NCBI GenBank assembly: GCA_950295325.1
Contig: OX485805.1
Span: forward strand, 14,061,501 to 14,125,500
DNA: 64,000 nt
From: Polytrichum commune
Lineage: Eukaryota; Streptophyta; Polytrichopsida; Polytrichales; Polytrichaceae
Direction: 5' to 3'
Part shown: positions 1 through 10,601 of the stretch, piece after piece
How the letters are laid out: each line of letters opens with the position of its first letter
Position numbering within the stretch: the stretch's first letter is position 1
Position numbers and translations under genes: made by a program
Notes under the pieces: generated by a model
What the model was told of the DNA's origin: nothing
Databases searched by the model: none
The model's input: only the letters and a program-made list of their open reading frames with translations

Positions 1-17
1 AAGGAGGAGGTAGGAAA

Positions 18-41
18 AGAGGCCTCGGATCCGAGGCCTCT
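18..41. repeat. 24-bp perfect palindrome
   Basis: A perfect 24-bp inverted repeat centred on GGATCC, with AGAGGCCTC arms. It lies about 170 bp upstream of the first coding exon of the gene that follows. It could be a promoter element or simply a chance or cloning-like palindrome; no function can be assigned. Confidence 0.6.
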
Positions 42-212
42 CATTCGTAGGTAGGTTAGTGCTAGAGTTGACCACTTGACTTAGCATTCGGCCATTTTCA
101 TTTGTAGTTTGCTCTCGGCCTTGTATTGTTTTTGTGAGGCTTTGTTTCTTTATGGTTACGAAGTTATTGACTTTTCTTTGTGAAATTCTCATTTTCTCCA
201 TGTTCTTAGGAT

Positions 213-3200
213 ATGGACTCTTCACAGGTTGCGCAATCGCAACCCCAATCTGGAGAGGATGTTGTTCTTGCGGCCCCCGCGGTTGAAGTTGAAGCTGTGC
301 AGGTTGAGAGTCTCAATTCGCAGGGCCCATTACAAGTAGAGGTGAGTTGGATAGTTGTTGAGTAATTTGTTGAGTAATTTGTTGAGCAAGTTTTTTGAGT
401 TCTAGCTTTCTAAGCATGGTTTTATTGTTTGTGTTTTTGTTAGGCTCTCGCAATGAGCGAAGATGCCGTTCAAGCAGTTGCCGACACGGATCCCGTGGTG
501 TGTGAGTTTGAGCTTCGGAAATCACAAAAGGAGGACTCCATTGGTGTTATCCAACGCCTCCAGATTAAGCCAACCTGTAAGTCTCGCTTATCCATTCCTT
601 TGTGCCGCTTGAGAGCCCTCCCTCTCGTCCGTCCTATCAGTGAGGTTGAGGTGCAGCGCTTGGAATGTGAATTTGTAATGGGATACCGAGAGGGTGATCG
701 GGTTCTTTACGTGTCTGCTTTCAACGACGTTCCCGTGGACCTCCCCATTCCCCTGGCATTATGGCCTCTTGGAGCCCTCTCTGGCAAGAGGCCTCCGCAG
801 AATTTGACGCCAAGCTCAAGGAGGATCCGGATCTTGCACATTTCGCCGGGAAGATGTTCTTCGTCTGGGAAGGCAATCATCGTCTCACCGCTTAGTGGAG
901 ACACATCAATAACCACCACGCCGATGACAAGAGTTGGCATATCTCGGTGGATTACATTGTTGTTGACCCTAGAGGATACACCGGTGTATTCCTCAATGCC
1001 ATGAGCGACATTAATTGGTAAGCTCACTCATTTTTTTCATTCATTTTTCATTTTTGTTTTAATTCTTTTCCATTCTTTTTACCTCACGTTCCTCACATAT
1101 TTTCTCTTAGGTCAACCGAGCATGATTATGTCAAGGCAAACATTCCGGCCAAGCTCCTTCGAATCCGCACTTTTGGGAGGTTAGAGTTGTCCACCTTCAA
1201 GGATCTCATATCGCCATCTGACTACAAAACATGCGAGAAGATAAAGGAGAGTCGCCCAACTTGGTATACATTGACCGCGGATGTGTTCGTTAAGTTTCTT
1301 TACAAGGTATGGTTTTGTGCATTCAATCATTTAGAGCTTCCAACATAGATAATTTCCATGCCGATTATATGAACTCACAAGATCATTTCTTGTAGAGAGA
1401 CATTTCGGCTCAAGCAGACCTTGCAGTGAGGCATTACCGTGAGACCACACCCGTTGCGGAGAGGTCGGCCACTGAGATTTGGAATGTTATGACCAAGGCC
1501 CAGGAGAGGACAATCAAAAGTATTCGGGCCCGTTTTTTTGAGAAGTACATATCCGTTGCACACCCTGACAATGGAGAGGATTTCTTTCATGAGGTACTCT
1601 TTTGAACTCAAATCACTCTTGAACGCAGTTCATCCAAATCACTCTTCAACTCTATTACTCTTTTGAATTCAAATCATTTTTACTTTGTGCACAGATTGAC
1701 CGCCATTTTAATGAGTTCTCTTCGACGGACATGACAATTGAAAAATTGCAAAAAATTGTCACATGCCCGGTCGAAGCTTCGTTCAAAGCTAAGTGGCTTC
1801 ACTGGGGGAACGCCCCTCTTCGTGAAAGGTTAGATAACAAGTTCCCCGTCGACAAGCCTATGAGGGAGAGGGCTTTGGACGACTGGCTACACAAGGCGTC
1901 CTTCTGGGGTCAGATAAATCCATTCCTCGGCCTTCTTCATTTTCATTTTCCTCTATTCCATTTATTTCATATCTAATCATCTCCCTCTCTGCAGTTGGAG
2001 AAGGAAGTCACGGTTGAAATTGAGACCTTAGAGGAAAGCCTCTCCGTCGACATTGATTGGGACGCATCAGAAACTATCTTGCGCCCTCGTGAGAACGTTG
2101 ATCATTGGCGGATTGTCCTTTGGGACAAGGCCTTCAAGCCTTACCTCGGCGATAAATTTGACATCGCCTTTGCCAAAGGTGATAATCTCTTGGAGTTCGA
2201 GGAGGGGGCTCTCGCTATCAAGCGTGTGGCCTATCGGTAATACATCTATCCTCCACTTTGCACCTCTTCTTATTCTCATTTCTTGTTCGTTTTCTTGGTT
2301 TTCTTACATTCTTGTTTTGTCATGTAGGTATATCATGAGAGAATTGGTTGTGAAGAATGCATTGGCCTCATCTTCCTTGCCGGACTACCTCTCAGACTGG
2401 GTGAATATTTTTTCTAGCCTCTGCGTGTATACGACCGCGCAAACAAACAAGTTCTCCGAATTGCACTTGTAGGGTGGTGGATAGTACTTGGATTGTGTTG
2501 CAGGATTTGTCCCCGGGGAAGAGAAGGCTTTGTTTGCTAGCCTTGTGGGTAGTGCTCCGGATAATAACATTGTTACCTTGGAGGAGCCTGACATCGTTGA
2601 GCTTCCCCCTCCTCCTTCTAAGGCACCAAGGAGAAAGGGCAGAGCAAAGAAGACCGCCACTCAAGTATCTTCCCAAGTTCTCACTCGGTCTGCTTCTAAG
2701 ACCCCGGTTGAGCCACCCACCCTTCCACACAGTCCATCTATCGCTCCCTCCATTGCTCCCTCTCTTGCCCCCTCTGTTACTCCATCTGCATTTCATCCAC
2801 AATCTCTTGCCACTCCATCTCACAGTGGCACTTCTTTCCTCTCTTTGCCTCGCAAGAGGAAGGTCGCTCTCTTGGATACCAGTGCCACTTCTTTGGATGC
2901 CCCTAACACGCTCTCCCTCATCGAAAATGTGGACATGGTTCAACTAATGCTGGATTCCGAGGTTGTCAGAGGTCCCCTCCCCGCATATACCCGCATCCAA
3001 GAGTTTATTGCCAAGGTTTGTATATTTGCCTTCGTCAATTCTCAATTTTTTTTCCTTTGCTTTGCTTATTTCTTTCCTTCTTATTTTCTCATGAAGTTTC
3101 AATTGCAGGTTGGAGCAGGTTGTTCCCGTGTGAACACCTTGACTACAACTCACAAGGGCCTCGATTTGCTCTTCGCCGACATTTCCGAGAATTTGCCGGT

Positions 3201-4415
3201 GCCGAACATCTCTACCGATGTTCCTGCTTGGAACAAGCTCCATGAATCATACTATGAGTGTCTTTTTGCATTTGCGAAATCTAACCTCTATGATCATGGT
3301 GTCTTTGTTCTTGCCCATTGTGCGAGTGCCAGTGTTTCTAGGAGTATTTTCGATTGGGCACACACTTATGACTTCTACGTCGCGGAAGATTGGTTTGGAA
3401 TGAATGATTTGGACCTCCAATCTCCCGTTGTTCCCTCTGGAGTGGTAAGTAAGTATCCCTCTCTTCCCCTTCCGTATTGCTTATCATTTCAATTTCAATT
3501 CAATTTCAATTCAATTTCAATTTCATTTTCATTGTTGCAGACTCGGAAGTTCAGCATCAAAGTTCTTGTTCGTGTTAACTCCGTTCTTAGAGTGCGGGAG
3601 GAGGCCATACAAGAGTATGGTTACAACCTCCAACGAGATGGATGGTTGAATACCTTCACCGATGAGAAGAGCCAGGCGATGCGCAGTGATGGGGTTTCTT
3701 GGCGAGGTGCCCGTGAGAAGCATCATGTTTTTTTTTCCATCCTTCTCGCTACTCTCACCGACAAGAATGATGTTATTATGGACTGGCAGTGTGGTGTAGG
3801 TACGCCTTCTTTTTCAACTTCATCCTTAGTTTGAATTTTCTATTATTTTTCCTTGACTAGTTTCCATACTAACATTTTACCTCTCTTTGCTTTAGGTGGT
3901 TCGATTACAACATGTCGCTCCCTTGAGCGGCATATTGTGGCCCTTGAGAGTGACCCCGTCATTTTCAATTCACTCCTACTCCCCATGCGCGATCCCCAGC
4001 CTGCGCGTATATCTCGCTCAGTTGCCGCACCGTCTACATCTATCTTTGATCCTCCTCAAAAGATGACCAAGAGGGCATTCGGATTCCTTTGTGCGTAAGT
4101 TTGCTTTCTATATTTTGCCATGTTTGCCTTGATTTCAAATTCTTATTTTCTAGTGTCATCATGTTTCTAATCCTTTTGCTTGGGTGTTTAGAGAGCCAGC
4201 GGAGGTCGCAGTCATTCGTCGAGACATGTTTTTCAAGTCCTCCGAAGCCGTTTGAGCTTCCCCCGTATGCTAGTGCAATGGCGGATTGTTTTGTGAAGGC
4301 GGAGTTCCCATCTCCTCCTCGCGTTCGTCATTTCTCGCTTCTAGCACGAAATTTTTTCTTGTTAGAAGCAAATGAGGGTGAGGAGAGTGATAGGGAATGT
4401 TCTCCAAGCCCTTAG
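213..4415 (+). pseudogene. ParB-like / permuted amino-methyltransferase-like fusion gene, 12 exons, decayed
   Basis: A multi-exon gene that I reconstructed from splice sites. Exons are 213-341, 444-1017, 1111-1306, 1396-1593, 1695-1913, 1995-2236, 2328-2400, 2473-3015, 3109-3444, 3541-3799, 3896-4094 and 4192 onward, and all intron phases agree. The product would be about 1,000 residues. The N-terminal part carries F-V-W-E-G-N-H-R-L-T-A (EGNHR at 869-883), which resembles the DGNHR box of ParB/sulfiredoxin-fold domains. A Pro/Ser-rich, basic linker (about 2,600-2,870) follows. The C-terminal part resembles a beta-class DNA methyltransferase: the motif IV position reads A-D-I-S-E-N-L-P (3178-3192), and motif I, D-W-Q-C-G-V-G-G, comes last (from 3781, across an intron). 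Lesions are a 1-bp frameshift near 750-758, TAG at 893-895 and 2482-2484 where Trp would fit, and an AT instead of GT donor at 1914. The ending is ambiguous: TGA at 4253, or TAG at 4413-4415 in another frame. Domain names are inference; the gene structure is well supported. Confidence 0.6.
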
Positions 4416-4470
4416 TTTATCATTTTGGTTTTGGAGATTATAACTCCATTTGTTGTTGTTATCCGGCTTT

Positions 4471-4476
4471 AATAAA
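4471..4476 (+). promoter_or_regulatory. AATAAA polyadenylation signal
   Basis: AATAAA followed by GT/T-rich sequence, 55 bp after the furthest possible stop codon of the upstream 12-exon gene. It is placed as expected for that gene's 3' end. Confidence 0.5.
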
Positions 4477-4479
4477 AGT

Positions 4480-5412
4480 TGTGTGTTGGTTTTATTTTTG
4501 ATATCCGGCGCAAGTTTCATTCTTTCTCTCCATTATTTCATATTCATAATGTCAACCCGCATTGCATTCTTTATTTTTTCTTCATCGTTCGGATCTCTTA
4601 ACTTCTAGTCACAAAACAATCTAGCTCTCGGCTCTTAGTGTGAGATCTTAGTTATAGGGGGACCATACTTTCTATTAGTGTGGATGGTTTATTTTATGGT
4701 TGTGCACACTAATCACATTGGCCGTCTTCCAATCCCAATTGCTATATAGCAATTGGAAGTTTTGTTTGGCACGCGAACATAACCTCGTCAAACTTTTTAA
4801 ATTGAACTTCATGTTGTTCTCAAAGAGCCGGCACGTCACCTCAAAAATTTCCAAGAGGATTCTAAGGTTGGACTTGGGGGATTTGTCTTTGAGGTCTTTG
4901 GCTAAGCTAAGGACTGAATTGGAAGGCTGTTATGGTGCGACGGAGTTTTATGGCATGTTCTTTGGATCATTTTACCCATATTGGACATGCCCGGCAGATA
5001 GGGTGTAGATGGCCCTAAACTAGAGTATATAGCTATTTTAACTAACTACCCATTTTTGTAAGTCTTGAGGTTGGCTACATTTTGTTGACCAATAAAATAT
5101 TTTGTGTATGGTATTTTGATTTCAATTTGGTGACGTCAGCCCTAATTTAATATGATACATTTGAAAACATATACTATAAGATGTTTGATAACAAATGCAA
5201 TCTTCCACGCCTATAGGATCCGTTGGTTTCTCAAACAATTCTGGGTTATTATGTCCACGGGAATGGGGGTACCTTTCCAAATATAGAATTCAAATTATCT
5301 CTAATTCCACGGAAATAAGCACTGCTTCTCCTAAAATTACCCAACAAAATCTAAATTTTCCGCTCTCCAATCTCCGCTCTTCGCTCTCCGCTCTACGCTC
5401 ACATACTTGAGT
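4480..5412. other. gene-free AT-rich stretch
   Basis: No gene is recognisable. The TTAGTGTGG motif near 4674 recurs at 38.7-39.0 and 48.1 kb, so part of this stretch is probably an old small repeat. Pyrimidine-rich CTCTCCGCTCT runs lie at 5361-5400. Confidence 0.4.
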
Positions 5413-5482
5413 TTCCCATTGCCGGAGGATTGAAATTACAGTTGGATTGTCATCCAATGGTTGGAAATTTGGACCGGCCATG

Positions 5483-7034
5483 TGTGAGGCCAAACCACCC
5501 ACCCTTAAGCGTCCTAGTCCGGGTGAGGGAATGGATATCACATTCATGCTTCCACACTCCATTTGACCAAATTCGTGAGAATCCATTACATTTCCCATCA
5601 ATCAGTGCACACCAATCCATTCCACGATAATATTACAAGCGTTGACAAACACTCTTCTCTATTATCCCAATCATAACACCCCCTATTGCTACCCCAATAT
5701 CATTCACACCCCAAATCCAACCGCTAATCCTACCATCCAATACTTCTTGTTATCCTAGCTTACTACGAACTAATTATCTAAACTAATATTAAGTGATAAC
5801 CTAATTAACTATATATTACCAAGTCCCATGTGGCACCAAGGGTTCCCCCCTTTATATTCCTTGGTTCCCTTGAGTCTTATAACTAAATCCCTCAAGCCTA
5901 GCATTAAGCCCTTGAAGCCAGCGCTCCACATTCCCTTGTGACTGGCAGCTGCCCTCCCTAGCTAAGCTTAATATGTGAAATGTGGCCTTAGCCTGCCTCG
6001 GCAGCTGCTGCCTCCCTAACCTAGTTTAATCCTTGGACTGCAACTGATATTCGAAATGTGGCCTTAGCCTGCCCTCGGCAGCTGCTGCCTCCCTAGTCCA
6101 GCTTAATCCTTGAATTGCAACTGCCTTCTTTGAACTGTTGCCTAGCCTGTCCAAGGCAGCTGCTGCCTCCCTAATCCAACTTAATCCTTGAACTGCAAAT
6201 GCCTTCTTTGAACTGCTGCCTAGCCTGTCCAAAGCAGCTGCTGCCTCCCTAATCCAGCTTAATCCTTGAACTACAACCGATCTTCGAAATGTGGCCTTAG
6301 CATGCCCTCGGCAGCTGCTGCCTCCCTAGTCCAGATTAATCCTTGAACTGCAACTGCCTTCTTTGAATTGTTGCCTAGCTTGTCCAAGGCAGCTGCTGCC
6401 TCCCTAATCCAGCTTAATCCTTGAACTGCAACTGATCTTCGAAATGTGGCCTTAGCCTGCCCTCTGCAGCTGCCTTCTACATTAACCACACTAAGCCCTA
6501 CTTAATCTCACTAATTTCCCCAAGACCCCTTTGCTAATATTCCTACCTAATCAAACTAAATCCCCTAATACCCTCTTACTAATTCACACACTTTCTTCTA
6601 ACTCTAAGAGCTCAAAAATCCTAGAGAGGAGGGGGAGAGAGAGGGGTGAGGAGAAGAGAGGAAGAAGGAAGGGAGAGAGGAGGAGGAGGAGAGGGCACCC
6701 AAGACCACAAACCCCTTAACCTTCTCCTACTTAGTAGGACCTTATCATATCCACTAAATCCTCACCCTCTAAACCAACAAGAGCATGTTCTAAATCAAAC
6801 ATTAAAGTCCAAGGCCCTTCCCCTTGCTTCATCAACCACTTCTCAATTAACCAAAATACTTCCTAATGTCACTAAGCTTCTACTTAACCACACAAAATAG
6901 GCTTAAGGCCTAAAACATAAATCACACCAAGCCTCACTCTTTTTATACTTTTGATTGTTTCAATAACACTCCAAATGCAATTCTAAATAAATTCTAAACA
7001 TAAAACCAATATGAGCACTCATTTTGGGCTCATA
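5483..7034. mobile_element. solo LTR of an LTR retrotransposon
   Basis: This 1,552-bp insertion interrupts a hAT-like element. It is flanked by a 5-bp direct repeat, CCATG, at 5478-5482 and 7035-7039. It begins TGTGAG and ends CTCATA, the expected short inverted TG...CA repeat with one C-to-T change in the final CA. The size, the 5-bp duplication and the lack of any gag-pol sequence identify a solo LTR left by LTR-LTR recombination. Internally it has a 78-bp tandem array (5990-6480), a purine-rich tract at about 6623-6695, and TATA-like sequences near 5851 and 6940. The superfamily (Copia or Gypsy) cannot be told without the internal region. Confidence 0.8.
5990..6480. repeat. ~78-bp tandem array inside the solo LTR
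   Basis: The block GGCAGCTGCTGCCTCCCT recurs every 77-78 bp, at about 6000, 6078, 6155, 6233, 6310 and 6388, with a last partial copy near 6465. Two spacer types alternate: one contains CTTCGAAATGTGGCCTTAGCC, the other CCTTCTTTGAACTG. The higher-order unit is therefore about 155 bp. Confidence 0.85.
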
Positions 7035-7093
7035 CCATGAGGGGAAATCCATCGGCTGATAATGAACTAGCTGTCGGTTTTCCCCGATCATTG

Positions 7094-8012
7094 GTGGGAA
7101 TGCATCATTTTGGAGTTGGGGACATATGCCCTTGGCACATGAGCTAGTCATTACTTATGGGGTGAAGCACCATATATAGTGGGCCCCGCTAGTCTTGTTG
7201 CTTGCCCTACCTAGGCTATAGGTGGCGGATGCATGCACATGCCGTTGCCGCCACCGCCCAAGCGGTGGCCAAGGTAGGTGGGCCAGAGCAAATTCAATAG
7301 GCTTTGGGCTAGGCTTGTCCTAGCCAACTATGTAAATGAGTCTTACATGGAGGCTTTTCTCAATTGGTCCCCTACACTTGATTGATATGTGGTTCACTGA
7401 GAATCAAAGATCAAACATCACTATCTTACATGTTGAGTATTTAGTGGATTAAGGTATGTATGTGTTATTTTGTACTGATTAGCTTTTAATGTTCTCCAAC
7501 TTCTACATATCAGAGGCAACAACAAAACTTGTATTACATTACCAAATCTATAATGAAGCATCATCAAAAATTGGATTGAATGTCAAACTCCCTTCATTTA
7601 GTTATGATTTTTACAAGTGCATGATTCTTGACTCCTTGAGTGATTACATAGGTCGTCCAATTTGTCATCACTATTGAATTTGGAGTGCTTAATAATCTTT
7701 GAAGATGTAGTTCAATATTGTTTCACCAAGTTTCTTTATGTTGTTTGATGTTTAGGTTCACACAAACCACATACCAATGAAAGTTAGGGGTACAATCTTA
7801 AAATGTAACCAAATAACACTTGCATAATTATGCCTTCCAAGGCCCTAGCTAGGTTGCAATGGACAATGACGCACATTAACATGGACCCGTGTATCTAGTT
7901 TAATTATCAACAAATCTACACTTCCAACCTCTATTATTAAGTAAAAGGAGGGCTAATTTCCAATTTGGTTTAGGAAATAGGTCGTGGTTTTTCCATAAAT
8001 TTGCAGTGGCAA
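7094..8012. other. gene-free stretch
   Basis: No gene or RNA is recognisable. A GC-rich patch with CCGCCACCGCC and CAAGCGGTGGCC lies at 7247-7270; the rest is AT-rich. Confidence 0.4.
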
Positions 8013-8242
8013 CACTACACTCAATATTGAATTTAGTGGCACTTACTATTTGGTGCTACACAATGCTCCATACTTTTTTTTAATGATTTTTTCTAATGTT
8101 TTACCAAGTACATATGTTAATATTCCTTATGTCCCAACACCAAAATTGAGCTATTTTGGCAAATAATGATATATACAATACATAGTTATAGCAATGCGTG
8201 CTTCATAATATGGTGACACCAAATACAATACCTAGGGTAGGG
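8013..8242. mobile_element. small inverted-repeat element, family C, copy 1 (~230 bp)
   Basis: It starts CACTACACTCAATATTG. Its inner terminal sequence GGCACTTACTATTTGG...ACACAATGCT is repeated in inverted, diverged form at the other end (ATGCGTGCTTCATAATATGGTGACACC). The same terminal sequence occurs at 11127 and 45807. It is a non-autonomous MITE-like element with terminal inverted repeats of roughly 55 bp. The outer CACTACA resembles CACTA-superfamily ends, but no clear target duplication was found. Confidence 0.6.
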
Positions 8243-9299
8243 TTTTTTTTCCTGTAACCCAAATTGGTGGAGGTTGGGGGACGAATAAAATGAACCAAAT
8301 AATACCCTCATACACTAGGGATTAAATCCTAAGACAAGATGTTATTTGTAGTCTATGCGTATGTGCTCACCGTATTAATAGTATGTTTGGTGAGTATCCT
8401 CTGTGAAATTGTCTTTGTTACATTGCCATGTAATCTACATCTCTTAATAAATTGGTGAACAACTTCCCATAGTGCATACAAACATTGGAATCACTTGACA
8501 ATCTAAAGCTCCGAAGGTTGTTGGACAATAATTTTGGGACGGAGGGAGTACATTAGAAGCCCAATCAATTCATGTAGAGGTAGAATGTAGTCAAACTAGA
8601 ATGTTATTTTGAAAGTCAAGTAGAGAAAATAACAAAATTTCTCACGAAACTAAGCAAGAGACAAAAAAACCATTACCGCCAATGTGTGGATTTGTGGTTA
8701 GCCAAAAGTGTCAATATAACCATCATCATAAATGCACTTTGAAAACCTCAATCCTAAAAAATATCAAAAACCCAATAAAAATGAAAGAACTCAAGAAGGA
8801 CATGACATGCTGGCCATAATAACGACTAACATGGCAACTATCCTCTCTTGCAAGACAGTCTCCAACTTGGCAACTCAAAATATAACGTTGTTTGTGGACT
8901 TCACCATCTCCTTGTTAGCATCAATCATTGCAATTGACGTTTCCTCAAACACAACAGTCTTGTGCTCTTCCATATGTGCGGATCATGCTGCGAAATCAAT
9001 TGTGTTCGCCATGTACATTGTGTTAGCCAATGACCTTTTCTAGGCATTTGGTTAACTTGAATCCTTGGGCTTCTTGCAAGAGGTAGTGTGCAACAAATCA
9101 TGCATGGGTACAAGTCCCTTGTCTCATGTACTTTCCTAAGAGCTTTCACCATCAACATATGGCGGGGTGACATGCACATGATCACCCATATAACCTCCGC
9201 CTTCCACCAAATCAACAAATTAATGGTGACCCAGGCAATTGGTCACTCTAAGTTTTTGGCACATGTTCGATACTGGCATTACCCTCTTCCCGCAAAGAA
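8243..9299. other. gene-free stretch
   Basis: No gene with a recognisable product. Minus-strand open frames between 8925 and 9218 may be the distal part of the trihelix-like relic just to the right, but they show no motif that I can name. Confidence 0.35.
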
Positions 9300-9645
9300 C
9301 GTCCCTAGTCAACACCGCCCTCTAGTCCATCACCTTTCGCACATCCTCTCATAATATGGTGTATACGATCAAACCACTACTAAGTTGAGCTAGAGCTGCC
9401 GGTCGGCTCCTCAGGTAACGATTTCTACCTACAATACTTAGCCTTCATTGTCTCATTGTTGTCCTTTATGTGAGCCTCTAGCCTCTGGAACTCATTAGGC
9501 ATCTATCGCATATACGCCATGCGAATATGCGTCCAATGTTTTTTGGCCAATGAATCAGGGTTGCATCGTCACCACTCCTCCTTATAAAGATCCAAGATGT
9601 TTGCCACAACTGCATCTGATTACCGTCCACCCACCATCACATCCA
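9300..9645 (-). pseudogene. trihelix / Myb-SANT-like DNA-binding gene relic
   Basis: On the minus strand, from about 9640 down, the translation reads S-D-A-V-V-A-N-I-L-D-L-Y-K-E-E-W, then N-P-D-S-L-A-K-K-H-W-T-H-I. This is the helix pattern of plant trihelix/Myb-SANT domains (I-L-D-L-Y-x-E-x-W ... K-x-x-H-W). Further downstream, W-F-D-R-I-H-H-I-M and G-C-A-K-G-D-G-L-E-G-G-V-D resemble the conserved C-terminal block of the same proteins. Several in-frame stops interrupt it, including TAA at 9620-9622 where the domain's first Trp would sit. It could derive from a host transcription factor or from a PIF/Harbinger accessory protein. No intact start or end is visible. Confidence 0.45.
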
Positions 9646-10142
9646 AAGCTCGAGTAGCGGTTCTCTACTTCCCCCTAGGGTTTTGACACTTACAAGGACA
9701 CAACCAATGGAGGTGCTCTTAAAACTACAAGCGGGAGCGAAGAGGCACTAATCCTAGGCAGACTCGTGTTTTGAAGCCCAAAACCCCCTAGACCTTCACC
9801 TTGGTCCCCCAAACTGGTTGTCACCCATCGTAGCTAATGCCCCTACGATTCCAACGCCCCTATGTATGGCTAATCTTGACCTAACGGAAATAATTTACAC
9901 AAGCATTAGCATTGAAACCCTAAACTTCAAAGCTCTGAATAACTATAAACAATTGCGTTGGTTTGTGTGTGCATATGGGACCCAAGTGCCGAATTTGCCC
10001 GAAGCCATGTCTGTATGGCACAGTCAAAGGCACTGGAGTTATTCTAGCCCCGTCATGCTCATGAGTTACTATACTTGAAAGGTAAATTTGCTTCCGGGGA
10101 GTTACCTCAAAATCCTTCAAGCCTTGGACAACTGCCAAAATA

Positions 10143-10560
10143 ACTACAATTAACTAGATGTTTTTCAATACATTTTAGGGAACAACTATAGTTAACTAGA
10201 AAAATTTAAGACCAGATTCAAGAACAACTATAGTTAATTATTGTCGAAATTGCCTCTTTGTTTGTTTCAGTTAAGGGTTTTAAATATGCTCGGGTCATTG
10301 AGGATCATCAAGAAACGCATGTATATGATCACTCACAGTATTGGGCTCTGGAACAACCTTCATGTACACCACCAATACAAACAACACGCTACTAACACTA
10401 CACCACTACAACAAAATCCCGTGAACATGTTGCGCTCGATTTTAGTTAACTAGGTTTTTTGACATACCGAATTTGGAACAACTATAGTTAACTACATTTT
10501 TTGGCAGGTCAAATCGAGGACAACTATAATTACGAAAGGCAACTAGTTAACTAATAGTTG
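10143..10560. repeat. dispersed AACTATAGTTAACTA palindromic repeats
   Basis: The motif (A)ACAACTATAGTTAACTA or a close variant occurs at about 10181, 10223, 10477 and 10520, with related AACTAGTTAACTAATAG near 10541. The core AACTATAGTT is self-complementary. The run stops about 40 bp before a hAT-like insertion. Confidence 0.6.
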
Positions 10561-10601
10561 AATGAGTTGGTTAGTTGTCCAAGGTCTGAAATCCTTCTCT
10601 G

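Larger units (their letters stand above)
5418..7093 (-). mobile_element. hAT-like family 1 element, partial, split by a solo LTR
   Basis: Bases 5418-5482 and 7035-7093 are the two halves of one terminal part of the ~650-bp family seen complete at 18791-19437 and 56271-56931. The halves join exactly at CCATG, which is duplicated on either side of the LTR inserted between them. The right end reads CCCCGATCATTG, the family terminus, and stops at 7093. The inner side is truncated or diverged at about 5418, so the other terminus and its 8-bp target duplication cannot be seen. Confidence 0.75.

Noticed and set aside
2385-2943. Long minus-strand open frames opposite the Pro/Ser-rich linker of the 12-exon gene
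   Set aside because: They are complementary to a well-supported exon whose skewed codons leave the other strand open; no motif and no splice support.
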